This document shows positions 51,712 through 64,000 of a DNA stretch of 64,000 nt, piece by piece; the first letter of the stretch is position 1; each line of letters opens with the position of its first letter. This DNA comes from Myxococcales bacterium (lineage in GTDB: Bacteria; Myxococcota_A; Polyangia; Nannocystales; Nannocystaceae), in assembly GCA_020633335.1 (NCBI GenBank), contig JACKDU010000004.1, positions 620,001 to 684,000 on the forward strand, given 5' to 3'. The notes beneath the pieces are model-generated. The model saw nothing but the letters and a program-made list of their open reading frames with translations. It was not told the DNA's origin and searched no databases. A program made the position numbers and the translations under genes.

Positions 51712-51869
51712 CCGGCGCGGCTCGGGCGCTCGAGGCCGCGGAGCCGGCCTCGGTGTCACGTCGCGCGCGCGCGGTCTCGGACCGCGAGGTCTCCGCGATC
51801 GCTGCGAGCGCCACGAACTGGCGCCCTGGGACCGCGATCGCGCGGATCGCCCGGGGCCGCGGCCGGCGG

Positions 51870-51875
51870 TATAAG
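51870..51875 (+). promoter_or_regulatory. Minus-10-like element before the CHAT gene
   Basis: TATAAG nine bases before ATG 51885. Confidence 0.35.
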
Positions 51876-51884
51876 CGAGCGACG

Positions 51885-54608
51885 ATGGTGGCAGCGAGCG
51901 GGCGGCGAGCGGCGAGCGTCGGGGCGGGCGCGGGCGTCCTCGCCGCGCTCGCGCTCTTCTTCGTCGGCTGCGGCGACCGCCCAACGCCCCAGGAAGAGGT
52001 GGGCGCGCGACCGGCCGCGATGACCGACGAGGGCCCGCTGGAGGTGCTCGTCGTCGGCTGCCAGGCCCTCGGGCCGGGGCCCTCCTGCGTCCGCGGGGCC
52101 GACGATCGCCTCCGCCTCTGGGCGCCCGTCCACCCCGATCGTCCGATCGAGATCGAGATCGAGATCGACGCCGACGGGGCGCCGACCGACGCCGAGATCG
52201 AGGAGAGCGCCGCCGATCTCGGCCAGCGCGTCGTCCTCCGCCCGCCGCCCGCGGCGGCAGCGATCGTCCTTCGGACCCCGGGGCGCGCGCCCTGGCGGCT
52301 CTCGCTCACGACCGAAGGGACAGGTGAGTCGGAGGCCGCGGACGCGCCCGCCCGCGCCCGTGGCGAGGCCGCCCGCGCCCGCGGCGACCTCGCCTTTCGG
52401 GGCGGCGATCTCGAGGGCGCGCTCGCCGAGTACGCGGCCGCCTTCGACGATCTCCGCGCGGCCGGTCGCCTCCTCGCGGCCAGCGACGTCGCCCTGACGG
52501 CGACCTTCGCCTGCGCCGAGATCCTGGTGGACGAGGCCTGCGCGAGCGCCTGGCTGGCGCGCCACGCCGCCCTCACGGAGGCGCTCCCCGAGGCGCGCGT
52601 CCGCCACGCCTACTACCGCGGCCTGGTCGCCGAGCGCCGCGGCGAGCTCCAGCAGGCGCTCGTCGACTACGACGAGCACGCGACCCTCGCCGGCCGCCTC
52701 GGCCTGAGCACGGAGGCCTTCGCCGCGCTCTCGGCCGAGGCGGTGCTCCGCGGTCGGATCGGCGACCTCGCGGGCTCGGCCGCCGCCGTCGCCCGCGGGC
52801 GGGCGCTCGCCGACGCCGTCGATCCCCGGGAGCGCGGCCGCTTCCTCAACAACACCGCGTGGACGTGGGTCCTCGCCCGCGAGCACGGCCTCGCCAGCGA
52901 CGACCCGCGGGCGCTCCTCCGCGAGGCGCTGGCGATCTTCGCCGCGGACGGGCCGCGCCCGGAGCCGGGGATCGCCGCCCATGTCCGCGTCAACCTCGCG
53001 CTCGCCGAGCTCCAGAGCGGTGAGCTCGCGGCCGCCCGCGCCCTCCTCGACGCCCTCGAGGCCGCCCCGCCAGGGCGCCGCCAGGCGCTCTGGGCCGGCT
53101 ATGCCCGCGCCCGCGCGGCCGCCCTCGCCGGCGACCACGGGGAGGCCGCGCGCCGCCTCGGGGAGGCCCTCGCCGACGCGCGCGACGACGGCGCCGGCGA
53201 CCTCGAGGTCCTCGCGCGGGTCGAGCGGGGACGGGCTCTGATCGCGCTCGACCGCCGCGAGGAGGCCCTCGGCGAATTCCTCGCGGCCGAGCGGGCGCTC
53301 GATCGACAGCTCGCCGCCCTCGCGGTCGACGGCGGGCGCGAGCGCTTCGCCGCCACCCACGACCGCAGCGCCCGCGAGGCGACCTCGCTCCTGGTCGCGC
53401 TCGGGCGCCCGCGCGAGGCGCTCTGCGTCGCCCGCCTCGCCCGCTCGCGGACCTTTGAGGCGCTCGCCCGCCTCGCCCCGCAGCGCGGCCCCGACGACCG
53501 CGCCCTCGCCCGCTACCGCAGCGCCCGCGCGACCATCGAGGCCGAGCGCGAACGCTCCTTCAGCCTCCCGCGGCGCGACGGCGAGCTCCTCCGGGCCGCG
53601 CTGGCGACCGCCGCCGACCAGGCGCTCCGCGAGCTCGACGCCGCCCTCGCGCCGATCGGCGCCGCCCCGGTCGCGCGGGCGACCTGCGAGGAGCTCGCCA
53701 GACCCGAGACCGGCGAGCTCCTGATCGCCTGGGTCCCGGGCGCCGAGGGCTGGCTCGGCTTCGCCGACGACGGCCGCCGGCTCGCGGTCGCCCACGTCGC
53801 GCCGCCGACCGCCGACGCGCCGCTGGAGGCCTGGAGCGACGCCCTCCTCGCCCCCTTCGCCGCCCAGGTCGCCGCCGCCCAGCGCCTCCGGGTGATCGCC
53901 AGCGGGCGCCTCCTCGCGGCGCCGATCGACGAGCTCCCGGTCGCGGGCGCGCCCCTCCGCGAGCGCCTCGCGGTCGCCCACACGCTCGACCTCCCGCGGC
54001 CGGCGATGGGCCCGGGCGGCGAGCGCTGGGCGGGCCGACGCCAGGCCCTCGTGCTCGCGCCGCCGAGCAACCTCGCGGGCGCGAGCGCCGAGGCCGAGAC
54101 GATCGACGCGGTCCTCGAGCTCCGCGGCTGGGCGCCCCTCGCCCTCCGCGGCGACGCGGCGAGCGGCGCGGCCGTGCGCGAGGGAGCTCACCGACGCCGC
54201 GCTCCTCCACTTCGTCGGCCACGCCGACGACCGGGCGTCGCTCGCCTGGGACGCGGCCCTCGAGCTCGCGGGCGGGAGCTCGCTGACCGTCGCCGATCTC
54301 CTCGCGCTCCCCGCCCCTGCGCCGCCGATGGTCGTCCTCAACGGCTGCCGCACCGGCCTCGCCGATCCCGACGCGGCCGCCGGCGGCATGAGCCTGGCGC
54401 ACGCGCTCCTGGTCGCCGGCGCCGAGGCGGTCGTCGCCACCACCGCGGAGATCGACGACGCCGAGGCGCTCGCCCTCGGCGTCGCCTTCTACGAGGCCCT
54501 GGGCGCCGGCCCGCCGGCCGGGCCGCGCCCGCGGCCCTCGCCGCCGCGCTCGCGACCCTCCCGCCCGACGCGGCCGCCCGCTCGCGCTACCGGGTCTGGG
54601 TGCGCTGA
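51885..54608 (+). CDS. CHAT-domain, TPR-repeat lipoprotein (two frameshifts)
   Basis: About 907 residues with two compensating indels near 54182 (one extra G) and near 54530 (one missing base). A lipoprotein signal (VLAALALFFVGC) is followed by a beta-rich part, then many TPR-like helices (LEGALAEYAAAFDDLRAAGR, ELQQALVDYDEHATLAGRLG, ALLREALAIFAADGPRPEPG). The C-terminus is a caspase-like CHAT protease domain; its dyad His is in ALLHFVGHADD and Cys in VVLNGCRTG. Exported CHAT-TPR proteins are known from bacteria but their substrates are not. It overlaps nothing; the convergent SGNH gene ends two bases later. Confidence 0.8.
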   Translation: MVAASGRRAASVGAGAGVLAALALFFVGCGDRPTPQEEVGARPAAMTDEGPLEVLVVGCQALGPGPSCVRGADDRLRLWAPVHPDRPIEIEIEIDADGAPTDAEIEESAADLGQRVVLRPPPAAAAIVLRTPGRAPWRLSLTTEGTGESEAADAPARARGEAARARGDLAFRGGDLEGALAEYAAAFDDLRAAGRLLAASDVALTATFACAEILVDEACASAWLARHAALTEALPEARVRHAYYRGLVAERRGELQQALVDYDEHATLAGRLGLSTEAFAALSAEAVLRGRIGDLAGSAAAVARGRALADAVDPRERGRFLNNTAWTWVLAREHGLASDDPRALLREALAIFAADGPRPEPGIAAHVRVNLALAELQSGELAAARALLDALEAAPPGRRQALWAGYARARAAALAGDHGEAARRLGEALADARDDGAGDLEVLARVERGRALIALDRREEALGEFLAAERALDRQLAALAVDGGRERFAATHDRSAREATSLLVALGRPREALCVARLARSRTFEALARLAPQRGPDDRALARYRSARATIEAERERSFSLPRRDGELLRAALATAADQALRELDAALAPIGAAPVARATCEELARPETGELLIAWVPGAEGWLGFADDGRRLAVAHVAPPTADAPLEAWSDALLAPFAAQVAAAQRLRVIASGRLLAAPIDELPVAGAPLRERLAVAHTLDLPRPAMGPGGERWAGRRQALVLAPPSNLAGASAEAETIDAVLELRGWAPLALRGDAASGAAVREGAHRRRAPPLRRPRRRPGVARLGRGPRARGRELADRRRSPRAPRPCAADGRPQRLPHRPRRSRRGRRRHEPGARAPGRRRRGGRRHHRGDRRRRGARPRRRLLRGPGRRPAGRAAPAALAAALATLPPDAAARSRYRVWVR

Positions 54609-54610
54609 GC

Positions 54611-56044
54611 TCAGCCCGGCTCGACCGCCGCCTCGTAGCCGGCGATCACCGCGTCATAGATCATCTGCCCCATCCGATCGCGCCCGCGCCGGCTGAGGTG
54701 CTTGAGGTCGGGCTCGACCAGGCGCGGCCGCTGGCTCCGCCAGCGGTGGACCGAGCCGGGCCCGCCCATCGCCCCGGCGGCGTCGAAGAAGGCGCAGCCC
54801 TCCTCGGCCGCGAGCTCGCGCTGGGCCGCGACCATCGCCGCGACGTGGCGGGGCTCGACGTCGTAGGGGCCCGAGCGGCCGTGATCGATCACGCCGACGA
54901 CCAGGCAGGAGAGCCCCGGCTTGCCCTGCCGGAGCTTGCGGACGAGGACGCGGAGCTCCTCCTTGTAGGCCGCCGGCTCGACCGCGCGGGTGACGAAGCG
55001 GCGGAGGTCGTTGCCGCCGTAGCTGAGGACCAGGAGGTCGGGGTCGCGGCGGGCGACCTGGGCGGCGATGTGGTCGGCGTCGTAGCTGTGGAGGCGGCGG
55101 GTCAGCGCGCCGCTCATGCTCACCGTGTCCCAGACGATCCCGGGGCCCTCGTTCTCGAGGACCACGCCGTAGACCCGCACCCGCCCGCGGCCGCCGCCCC
55201 GGAGCTCGAGGGTGTGCTCGCCGCTCTCGACCTCGATCGTGTGCCAGCGATCGGTCGGCGCGGGCGCCCGGGTGTCGATCACCTCGTAGGGGTCGCGGTC
55301 GACCCGGACCCGGAGGAGGCCGCCGGCCGGCCCGGCGCCGTACCAGAGCTCCATCCGCGAGACCTCGCGGCCGAGGAGCCCGCGGGCCGGCGGTCCGATC
55401 TTCGACCAGGCCTCCCGCTCGCCGCCGAAGACGTGGCCGCCGAGGCCGTAGCGGCCGTCCTTGCGGCAGAGGTAGGCGATGTAGCAGATCTCCCAGCCGG
55501 CGGCGTCGATCGTCGCCACCTGGCTGGTGTAGTTCTTCGAGAAACGATCGATGAGGACGAAGCCGGGGCCGGCGTCGCCGAAGCGCCCCTGCATCCGGCT
55601 CCGGATCGCGTGCGGGAGGCCGTCGAGGCCGATCGACGAGTCGCCCATGTGGAGGATCCGGGTGACCGCCGCGGGCTCACCGGCCTCGGTCGCGGCGAGG
55701 GCGGCGTAGAAGGTGGCCAGGGCCTCGGGGGACTCGATCAGCGGGCCCTCACCGTCGACGATCACGATCTGGGGCGCGGCCGTCGGCGCGTCCGCATCGC
55801 CCGCCCCGTCCGCGACCGCGAGGCCGTCGGTGGCCGAGGTCGCCTCCGCCTCCGCCTCCGCTTCGGCGCCCGCGCGCGCGGGCGCTCCTTCGATTGCCCC
55901 ATCATCCATGTCTCTTTCGACATGTCCCAAGGATACTTCCCCAAGAGACATCGACGGAGGCTCCGAGGGCGCGCCGGGGCGGCCGCAGCTCAACCCGAGG
56001 AGGAGCGGCAGGACGCGGAGAGAGCGGGCAGAGCGCCAGCGCAT
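54611..56044 (-). CDS. SGNH/GDSL-family lipoprotein hydrolase
   Basis: 477 residues. Signal with lipobox (LRVLPLLLGLSC), a Ser/Glu/Ala-rich linker of about 80 residues, then an SGNH hydrolase. Block I (VTRILHMGDSSIGLDG) holds the catalytic Ser, block III is LVLSYGGNDLR and block V DLKHLSRRGRDRMG (DxxH). A beta-rich carbohydrate-binding-like region is inserted between blocks I and III (RVRVYGVVLENEGPGIVWDT), similar to O-acetyl-modifying envelope enzymes. ATG 56044 is taken because the signal starts there. Copy 3 of the GGACATGTC repeat lies in its linker-coding region (55908-55927). Confidence 0.78.
   Translation of the reverse strand: MRWRSARSLRVLPLLLGLSCGRPGAPSEPPSMSLGEVSLGHVERDMDDGAIEGAPARAGAEAEAEAEATSATDGLAVADGAGDADAPTAAPQIVIVDGEGPLIESPEALATFYAALAATEAGEPAAVTRILHMGDSSIGLDGLPHAIRSRMQGRFGDAGPGFVLIDRFSKNYTSQVATIDAAGWEICYIAYLCRKDGRYGLGGHVFGGEREAWSKIGPPARGLLGREVSRMELWYGAGPAGGLLRVRVDRDPYEVIDTRAPAPTDRWHTIEVESGEHTLELRGGGRGRVRVYGVVLENEGPGIVWDTVSMSGALTRRLHSYDADHIAAQVARRDPDLLVLSYGGNDLRRFVTRAVEPAAYKEELRVLVRKLRQGKPGLSCLVVGVIDHGRSGPYDVEPRHVAAMVAAQRELAAEEGCAFFDAAGAMGGPGSVHRWRSQRPRLVEPDLKHLSRRGRDRMGQMIYDAVIAGYEAAVEPG
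55908..55927 (-). repeat. GGACATGTC-type 20-bp motif, copy 3
   Basis: On the minus strand GGACATGTCGAAAGAGACAT, one mismatch from copy 1. It lies within the N-terminal linker-coding region of the SGNH hydrolase gene. Confidence 0.5.
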
Positions 56045-56335
56045 CCCGCGAGGGGCGCCGTCGTCTGGCAACGCCTCACCATAGCACAGCGCCCCGCCGG
56101 CCCGGGCGCAGGCGACGGCGCATCGCCACGCCGCGCGCAGCCCTCGTACGCGGCGTCCGCGTCCGCGTCACACGTCACGCGGAGCAGAGATCCTCCACGC
56201 GAGCGCGCCCCGCGGCCCACACCCTCGAAGCGCACTGTGAGCCGCCCGACGAGCCGCTCTTCGAGGCGCCCACACGCTCACGACGCGAGCTGCCCGGCCC
56301 GCGCCCAATCCGAGAGCCGCCGCCCTGCGAGCCGC

Positions 56336-59146
56336 TCAGGTCGCGGCGTCGGTGAGCTCGGCGAGGAGCGCCTCGGCGCGCGCGAGCTCCTCGGCCTGAC
56401 CGGGCGCGCCGAGGGTCGCGCGATCGAGGAGCACGGCCCGCTCGACCAGGAGGCGCGCGGCGTCGAGGCGACCGCTCGCCTGCTCGGCCTTGCCGCGGAG
56501 GCGGAGGATCCACGCGAGATCGACCTCGCCGGCCGAGCCCTGGGCCTCGTAGAGCGCCTGCGCCCGCCGGAGGTAGAGGTCGGCCTCGGCGACCTCGCCC
56601 CGCTTGAGGTGGAGGTTGGCGAGGCTGCCGAGGGTGCTGGCGACCAGCGGGTGCGACTCGCCGAGGGCGCGCTCGCGGATCGCCAGGGCCTCCTCGTACT
56701 CCGAGCGCGCGCGCTCGAGCTCGCCGCGGCGGCGGTCGACGATCGCCAGCGCGTTGAGGGTCTCGGCGACCTGGAGATCGCCGCGGCCGAGGCGGAGCCG
56801 ACGGATCCGCAGCGCCTCCTCGTAGTAGCCGACCGCGGCCTCGTCGTCGCCGCGGGTGCGGGCCGCGACCCCGCGGTTGTGGAGGAGCGCGGCGACCCGG
56901 AGGTGCTCCTCGCCGAAGGCCGCGCGGTCGATCTCGAGGGCGCGGGCGTAGAGCGAATCAGCCTCCTCGGCGGCGCCGCTGGCCGCGAGCGCGCCGGCGA
57001 GGTTGCTCAGGGTCGCGGCGAGGAGCGGGTGATCCGGCCGGAGGGTGCGCTCGCGGAGGTCGAGGGCCCGGCGGTAGAGGTCGATCGCCGCCGCCGTCTC
57101 GCCGCTGAGGTCGATCACCGCCGCGAGGTTGCCGAGCGCCTCGCTGACCAGCGGGTGCTCCTCGCCGAGGAGGCGCTCGCGGATCCGGAGCGCGCGCTCG
57201 GCCTGGCGGCGGGCCTCCGGGAGGTCGCCGCGGACCCGCGCGACCTCGGCGAGGGCGGCGCTGAGGTGGGCGTCGTCGAGGGGGCCGAGCTCCGCGCGGA
57301 GCTCACGACGCGAGCGATCGAGCCAGCCCTCGGCCTCGTCGACCGCGCCGCGGAGGGTGGCGAGCGCCCGCGCGCGGTCGATCTGCGCCCGCCGGGCGAG
57401 GCGCTCGTCGCCGGCGCGGACCGCCAGCACCTGGGCCATCGCCAGGCTCTCGCTGCTCGCGGGGTCGCCGAGGATCGCCTCGACCCGCCCGCGGAGGTGC
57501 CAGGCGAGCGCCTCCTGGGTGTGGGCGCCGACCGCCTCGGCGTCGGCCTGGATCTGCCGCGCGCCCTCGAGGGCCTCGCGGTAGCGGCCGTCCTCGATCA
57601 TCCCGTCGACCTCGCCGATCGACGCGTCGAGGCTGAGCGCGGCGTGGACGGCCGGCGCCTCCTGGGTCGTCGGCCGGAGGCAGAGCGCCGGGCTCGGGAG
57701 CGAGGTCGGGTCGTCGACGAGGCTGGTGATCGCCACCAGCTCGCCGGCGATGATCCGCCCCAGCGCGTCGCGGTGATCGGCGGCGACCGTCGCCAGGCAG
57801 CGGCGGCTGGTCGCGGTCGCCACCACCAGGGTGGCCGGCTCGGCGCAGAGCGAGGCGGCGACCGCCTTGAGCTCCTGGCCGTGGGCGGTGAAGACCGCGT
57901 CGATCTGCGACCAGGCCCGCTGGGGATCGTGGAGCCCGGCGCCGGCGATCGCCGCCCGCACGGCCTGGCGGTCGGTCGTGTCCCAGAGCTCCATCTGGCC
58001 CCCGGGACAGCTCTCGTGGGCGCGGGCGGCGACGTTGGCGACCGCGCCGGCGGTCACCAGGGCGCCGACCAGGCCGGCGGCGAGCGGGGTGAGGCGACGC
58101 CGGAGCTGGCGGGTCGGCGAGAGGTCGGCGAGGAGCGCGGCGATGGTCGGGTAGCGGCGGCTCGGATCGGTCGCCAGGCCCCGGAGACAGACGCGGTAGA
58201 GCCAGCTCGGCACCCCAGCGCGCGAGGGCGGCGGCTGGATCCGGCCCTCGATGATCTGGCAGATCATCAGGTCGCGGGAGTCGGCGCGGAAGGGGCGGAC
58301 GCCGTAGAGCGCCTCGAAGAGCGAGACGCTGAAGGAGTAGACGTCGGCGCGGGCGTCGGCCGCGGCGCCGCTGAAGACCTCGGGGGCGATGTACGCCAGG
58401 GTCCCGAGGACCGCGCCGGGGGCGGTGAGCTCGTCGTCGACCTCGCCCTCGCCCTCGCCCGTGAAGGGCTCCGGCTCCTCGGTGATCGTCGTCCGGTCCT
58501 CGCTGCTGCTGGTGTGGAGGTCGTCGACCCGGACGAGGCCGAAGTCGATCACCTGCGCCCGCCCGCCGCGGCCAATGAGGACGTTGCTCGGCTTGAAGTC
58601 GCGGTGGATGAGCCCGGCGGAGTGGGCGGCCTCGAGCCCCTCGCCGGCCTGGCGGAAGACCTCGAGGATCTCCCGCCAGCTCCGCGGCTCGGCCTCCAGC
58701 CACTCCTTGAGGGTGCAGCCGTCGACGTGGTCCATCACCAGGAAGAGGTGCTCGCCGAAGGTGTCGACGTCGTGGACCTGGACGACGTTGGGGTGGGAGA
58801 GGCGGGCGAGCCCGTGGGCCTCGCGGAGGAGCCGACGCCGCCGCCGCTCGCGGGTCGTCGGCCGGGCGTCGCCTTGATGGAGGAGCTTGATCGCCACCGG
58901 CCGCCGGAGCTTGGGGTCGTGGGCGAGGAAGACGGTGCCCATCCCGCCGGCGCCGAGGTGCCGCTGGATCACGTAGCGGCCGATCTGCTGGCTCGGGGGG
59001 ACCTCGCCGAAGAGGCGGGCGCGGACGCTCTGGCGGATCGTGTCGCTCGACGGGGTGACGCTCTCGAGGCTCGAGAAGAGGGTGCGGAGGGAGTCCTCCC
59101 CCACCCCTGCCGGGACCCCTTCGGTCAGCTCACCCGTCGCCTCCAT
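56336..59146 (-). CDS. Serine/threonine protein kinase with TPR domain
   Basis: 936 residues. The Hanks kinase domain has GRYVIQRHLGAGGMGTVFLA, the catalytic Lys (VAIKLLHQG, about 85), HRDFKPSN (about 180) and DFG (VIDFGLVRV, about 203), so it is expected to be active. A membrane span (LAAGLVGALVTAGAVANVAA) separates it from an extracellular region with Cys and helical repeats (MELWDTTDRQAVRAAI onward), and the last 350 residues are many TPR units (YREALEGARQIQADAEAVGA, YEEALAIRERALGESHPLVA). A classic myxobacterial membrane kinase. Its start lies eight bases after a TACCCC element on the minus strand. Confidence 0.92.
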   Translation of the reverse strand: MEATGELTEGVPAGVGEDSLRTLFSSLESVTPSSDTIRQSVRARLFGEVPPSQQIGRYVIQRHLGAGGMGTVFLAHDPKLRRPVAIKLLHQGDARPTTRERRRRRLLREAHGLARLSHPNVVQVHDVDTFGEHLFLVMDHVDGCTLKEWLEAEPRSWREILEVFRQAGEGLEAAHSAGLIHRDFKPSNVLIGRGGRAQVIDFGLVRVDDLHTSSSEDRTTITEEPEPFTGEGEGEVDDELTAPGAVLGTLAYIAPEVFSGAAADARADVYSFSVSLFEALYGVRPFRADSRDLMICQIIEGRIQPPPSRAGVPSWLYRVCLRGLATDPSRRYPTIAALLADLSPTRQLRRRLTPLAAGLVGALVTAGAVANVAARAHESCPGGQMELWDTTDRQAVRAAIAGAGLHDPQRAWSQIDAVFTAHGQELKAVAASLCAEPATLVVATATSRRCLATVAADHRDALGRIIAGELVAITSLVDDPTSLPSPALCLRPTTQEAPAVHAALSLDASIGEVDGMIEDGRYREALEGARQIQADAEAVGAHTQEALAWHLRGRVEAILGDPASSESLAMAQVLAVRAGDERLARRAQIDRARALATLRGAVDEAEGWLDRSRRELRAELGPLDDAHLSAALAEVARVRGDLPEARRQAERALRIRERLLGEEHPLVSEALGNLAAVIDLSGETAAAIDLYRRALDLRERTLRPDHPLLAATLSNLAGALAASGAAEEADSLYARALEIDRAAFGEEHLRVAALLHNRGVAARTRGDDEAAVGYYEEALRIRRLRLGRGDLQVAETLNALAIVDRRRGELERARSEYEEALAIRERALGESHPLVASTLGSLANLHLKRGEVAEADLYLRRAQALYEAQGSAGEVDLAWILRLRGKAEQASGRLDAARLLVERAVLLDRATLGAPGQAEELARAEALLAELTDAAT

Positions 59147-59331
59147 TGGACCTCGGGGTAGCGTCGGAGCGGGCGGATCGGATCACCGAGACGAGCCGGC
59201 GAGCCCGCCGCCGGGACGCGAGGTCGGTCACACGGCGTGTCTCCGGGGATCTCGCCGACGGCAGAAACACCCAGGAACGCCGTTCTTCGGCGCCTCACGG
59301 GTATCCGCCTGCGCTCGCGGACGCCCCGAGC

Positions 59332-59957
59332 TCAACCGTCGCCGCGCTCGACCGCCAGGAGCGGATCACCGGCGGCGACGTCGGCCTCGTCCTCGGCGTA
59401 GATCACGGTCACCCGGGCGTTCGCCGGGAGATCGCCGCCGCCGTAGTGGATCCGCGTGAAGGTCTTCATGACCTCCAGGAGACCGACGACCTTGCCCTCG
59501 CTGATCGCCTCGCCGACGCTGACGAAGGCCGGCTTGCCGGGCGCCGGGCGGGCGTAGAAGCGGCCGCTGCTCGGCGCCCGGAGGATGAGGCCGTGGCCGG
59601 GCTCGTCGCTGGCCTGGACCCCGCTGATCGTCTCGGCGACCTCGGCCGCCTGGCGATCGAGGATGAGGAGGAGATCGTCGTAGGCGACCGGCCGGCGGGC
59701 GAGGCCGCTGCCGTCGCCGCCGGCCGCGACGACCCCGTGGGCGCCGGCGGGCGCGACCAGCTCGTGGAGCTCGCCGAGGATCTCGATGTGCCCGAGGGAC
59801 CGTCGGGGCGGATCAGGGTGCCGACCGGCGGGCGCCCGCGCCAGAGGCCGACCGCCGGCGCGCGGAGGGCGAGGCGCCCGTCGTCGAGGTGGTCGAGGCG
59901 GGCCCGCATCAGGTGGCGGACGGCGCGGCTGTCCTGGGCGAAGTTTAGCGAGGCCAT
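59332..59957 (-). CDS. Biotin carboxyl carrier protein-like subunit (one frameshift)
   Basis: About 207 residues when one missing base near 59799 is restored. The C-terminal part is a biotinyl domain with the attachment motif VVGLLEVMKTFTRIHYGGGD, the Lys in EVMK where most carriers have EAMK. It is the last gene of a three-gene operon after the biotin carboxylase and the carboxyltransferase, starting two bases after the latter's stop. The N-terminal 80 residues (LNFAQDSRAVRHLMRARLDH) are a helical and beta region of uncertain origin. Confidence 0.8.
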
Positions 59958-59959
59958 GG

Positions 59960-61691
<1,732 letters not shown>

Positions 61692-61711
61692 CGTGTACCT
61701 GCGTGTGCCTG

Positions 61712-63106
<1,395 letters not shown>

Positions 63107-63115
63107 GGAGCCGGC

Positions 63116-63121
63116 AGGCTA
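63116..63121 (-). promoter_or_regulatory. Minus-10-like element of the carboxylase operon
   Basis: TAGCCT on the minus strand, nine bases before ATG 63106. Confidence 0.35.
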
Positions 63122-63269
63122 ACACAAGACGCGCGCGCCGCCGCCGATCGCCCTGGAATCCCCGCGCGTGGCTGACGTACACTCGCTGGCGACGGAGGCC
63201 TGGATGGTGGACAAGGCGGGAGGGTCGCCGAAGCGCGACCCAGCGAGCGGAGGCAAGGGACGGACGCTC

Positions 63270-64000
63270 ATGGCGGGCGCCCCCGGTGCCCCCGGCGCTG
63301 GTCTCGGCCTCCCCGGCCTCGGGCTCCCGCCGCTCGGCGCTGGACGGCCCGCGCAGCCCGCCCCCGGCCACGCGCCGGTGCGGCCGGCCGCGTCGAAGGG
63401 CGCGGACGACAGGGGAAGACGGTCCTCGGCCTGCCGAAGAACATCCTCGAGGCCGCCCGCGACGGCCGCGAGCTCAGCTCGCCGCCGCCCGAGCCGCGGC
63501 GCTCGCAGCCCCCGCAGGCCGCGCCCGAGCCCGAGCACGACCCCACCGATGATCTCGAGATCGACACCGAGATCGAGGGCATGCGGCCGACGGTCCAGGC
63601 GAGCGAGGTCGCCGACCTCGCGGCGGCGATCTCCGGCTCTGGCCGCCACCAGGCGCTCGACCAGCGCTCGGTCACCCTCGAGGGCGCCGCCAAGCTCGGT
63701 CAGGGCCGGCCGACGCGGGTCCAGCACGAGGCCCGCGATCCCCTCCTGACCACCGACCCCGCGCTCTCGGACACCGCGAGCAACCTCCGCCGCGAGGCGG
63801 TGGCCAAGGTCCCCGATCTCGGGGCCGAGCTCGCCCACCGCGACCCCGAGGCGTCGCGGGTCCGCCTGATCGGCGGCAAGCAGATCCCGGGGACCCGCTA
63901 CCGCCTGGTCCGCTGGCTCGGCGAGGGCGGGATGGGCGTGGTCTACGAGGCCGAGCACATCGACATCGAGCGTCGGGTGGCGATGAAGGTGCTCCGCCTC
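63270..64000 (+). CDS. Serine/threonine protein kinase, 5' part (continues beyond window; one frameshift)
   Basis: The gene starts at ATG 63270 after an AAGGGA-type ribosome-binding region (alternatives: GTG 63168 and others upstream) and is open to the window end. The N-terminal part is Gly/Pro-rich, then a charged region (RDPLLTTDPALSDTASNLRR) and the beginning of a Hanks kinase domain (TRYRLVRWLGEGGMGVVYEA, catalytic Lys in VAMKVLRL at the edge). One base is missing in GGGG at about 63412-63415; restored, the sequence reads ADDRGKTVLGLPKNILEAAR. The catalytic loop lies outside the window, so activity cannot be judged. Confidence 0.75.

Overview
The window is high-GC bacterial DNA. Its coding style is that of a Myxococcota bacterium, most likely near the Nannocystaceae (inference, not a computed placement). 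The signs are many lipoproteins with Ser/Thr/Gly-rich linkers, a MYXO-CTERM-like tail, Hanks-type kinases carrying TPRs, an IgGFc-binding-type surface protein and a DUF4215 cysteine-rich protein. No rRNA, tRNA or CRISPR array was seen.

Layout. 0-1.5 kb: the end of an IgGFc-binding-type protein, a decayed HigB-like toxin with an intact HigA-like antitoxin, and a strong terminator. 1.6-7.8 kb (minus strand): a serine beta-lactamase-like hydrolase, a 2-oxoglutarate/Fe(II) dioxygenase, and a MarR regulator overlapping a rifampicin-phosphotransferase-like enzyme. 7.8-19.8 kb is an accessory region. An IS3 element splits a lipoprotein gene, there are transposase and other gene remnants, and four partial copies of one right-handed beta-helix gene are interleaved with unrelated cargo. 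The cargo is two propeller lipoproteins, an eCIS-type effector (VQAKLTVG/EADRVA signature) overlapping a small lipoprotein that may be its immunity partner, and a probable metallopeptidase tail. 20-26.7 kb: a hybrid histidine kinase, an SLC12-like transporter, an S37-type peptidase and a Cys-rich lipoprotein. 26.7-32.8 kb: a Tat-exported xanthine-dehydrogenase-type molybdoenzyme operon and a DHCR24-like flavoprotein. 32.9-37.1 kb: a probable defence cluster made of an AAA15/OLD-type ATPase overlapping a TOPRIM-like partner, a VOC protein and an Mrr-type endonuclease. 37-45 kb: a large pseudokinase, a TPR lipoprotein, coaD and several hypothetical genes. 45-48 kb: mtnB-mtnD-ahcY (methionine salvage and SAH recycling), closed by a strong hairpin. 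48-59 kb: an H1-like DNA-binding protein, lipoproteins, hydroxyacid-oxoacid transhydrogenase with a thioesterase, a CHAT-domain TPR lipoprotein, an SGNH hydrolase and a Ser/Thr kinase. 59-63 kb: a three-gene biotin-dependent acyl-CoA carboxylase operon. The window ends inside another Ser/Thr kinase.

Two window-wide patterns matter to any reader. First, roughly fifteen to twenty single-base frameshifts, most of them deletions in short runs of one base, break genes whose protein sequence otherwise reads through, including housekeeping genes (coaD, two carboxylase subunits). Uncorrected sequencing error is the likeliest cause, so those genes are annotated here as single genes spanning the shift. 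Second, TAnnnT-like hexamers repeatedly lie 6-10 bases before start codons, which suggests common leaderless transcription. The most novel material is the beta-helix/effector cassette region at 10.7-19.8 kb and the ATPase/TOPRIM pair at 32.9-34.8 kb.
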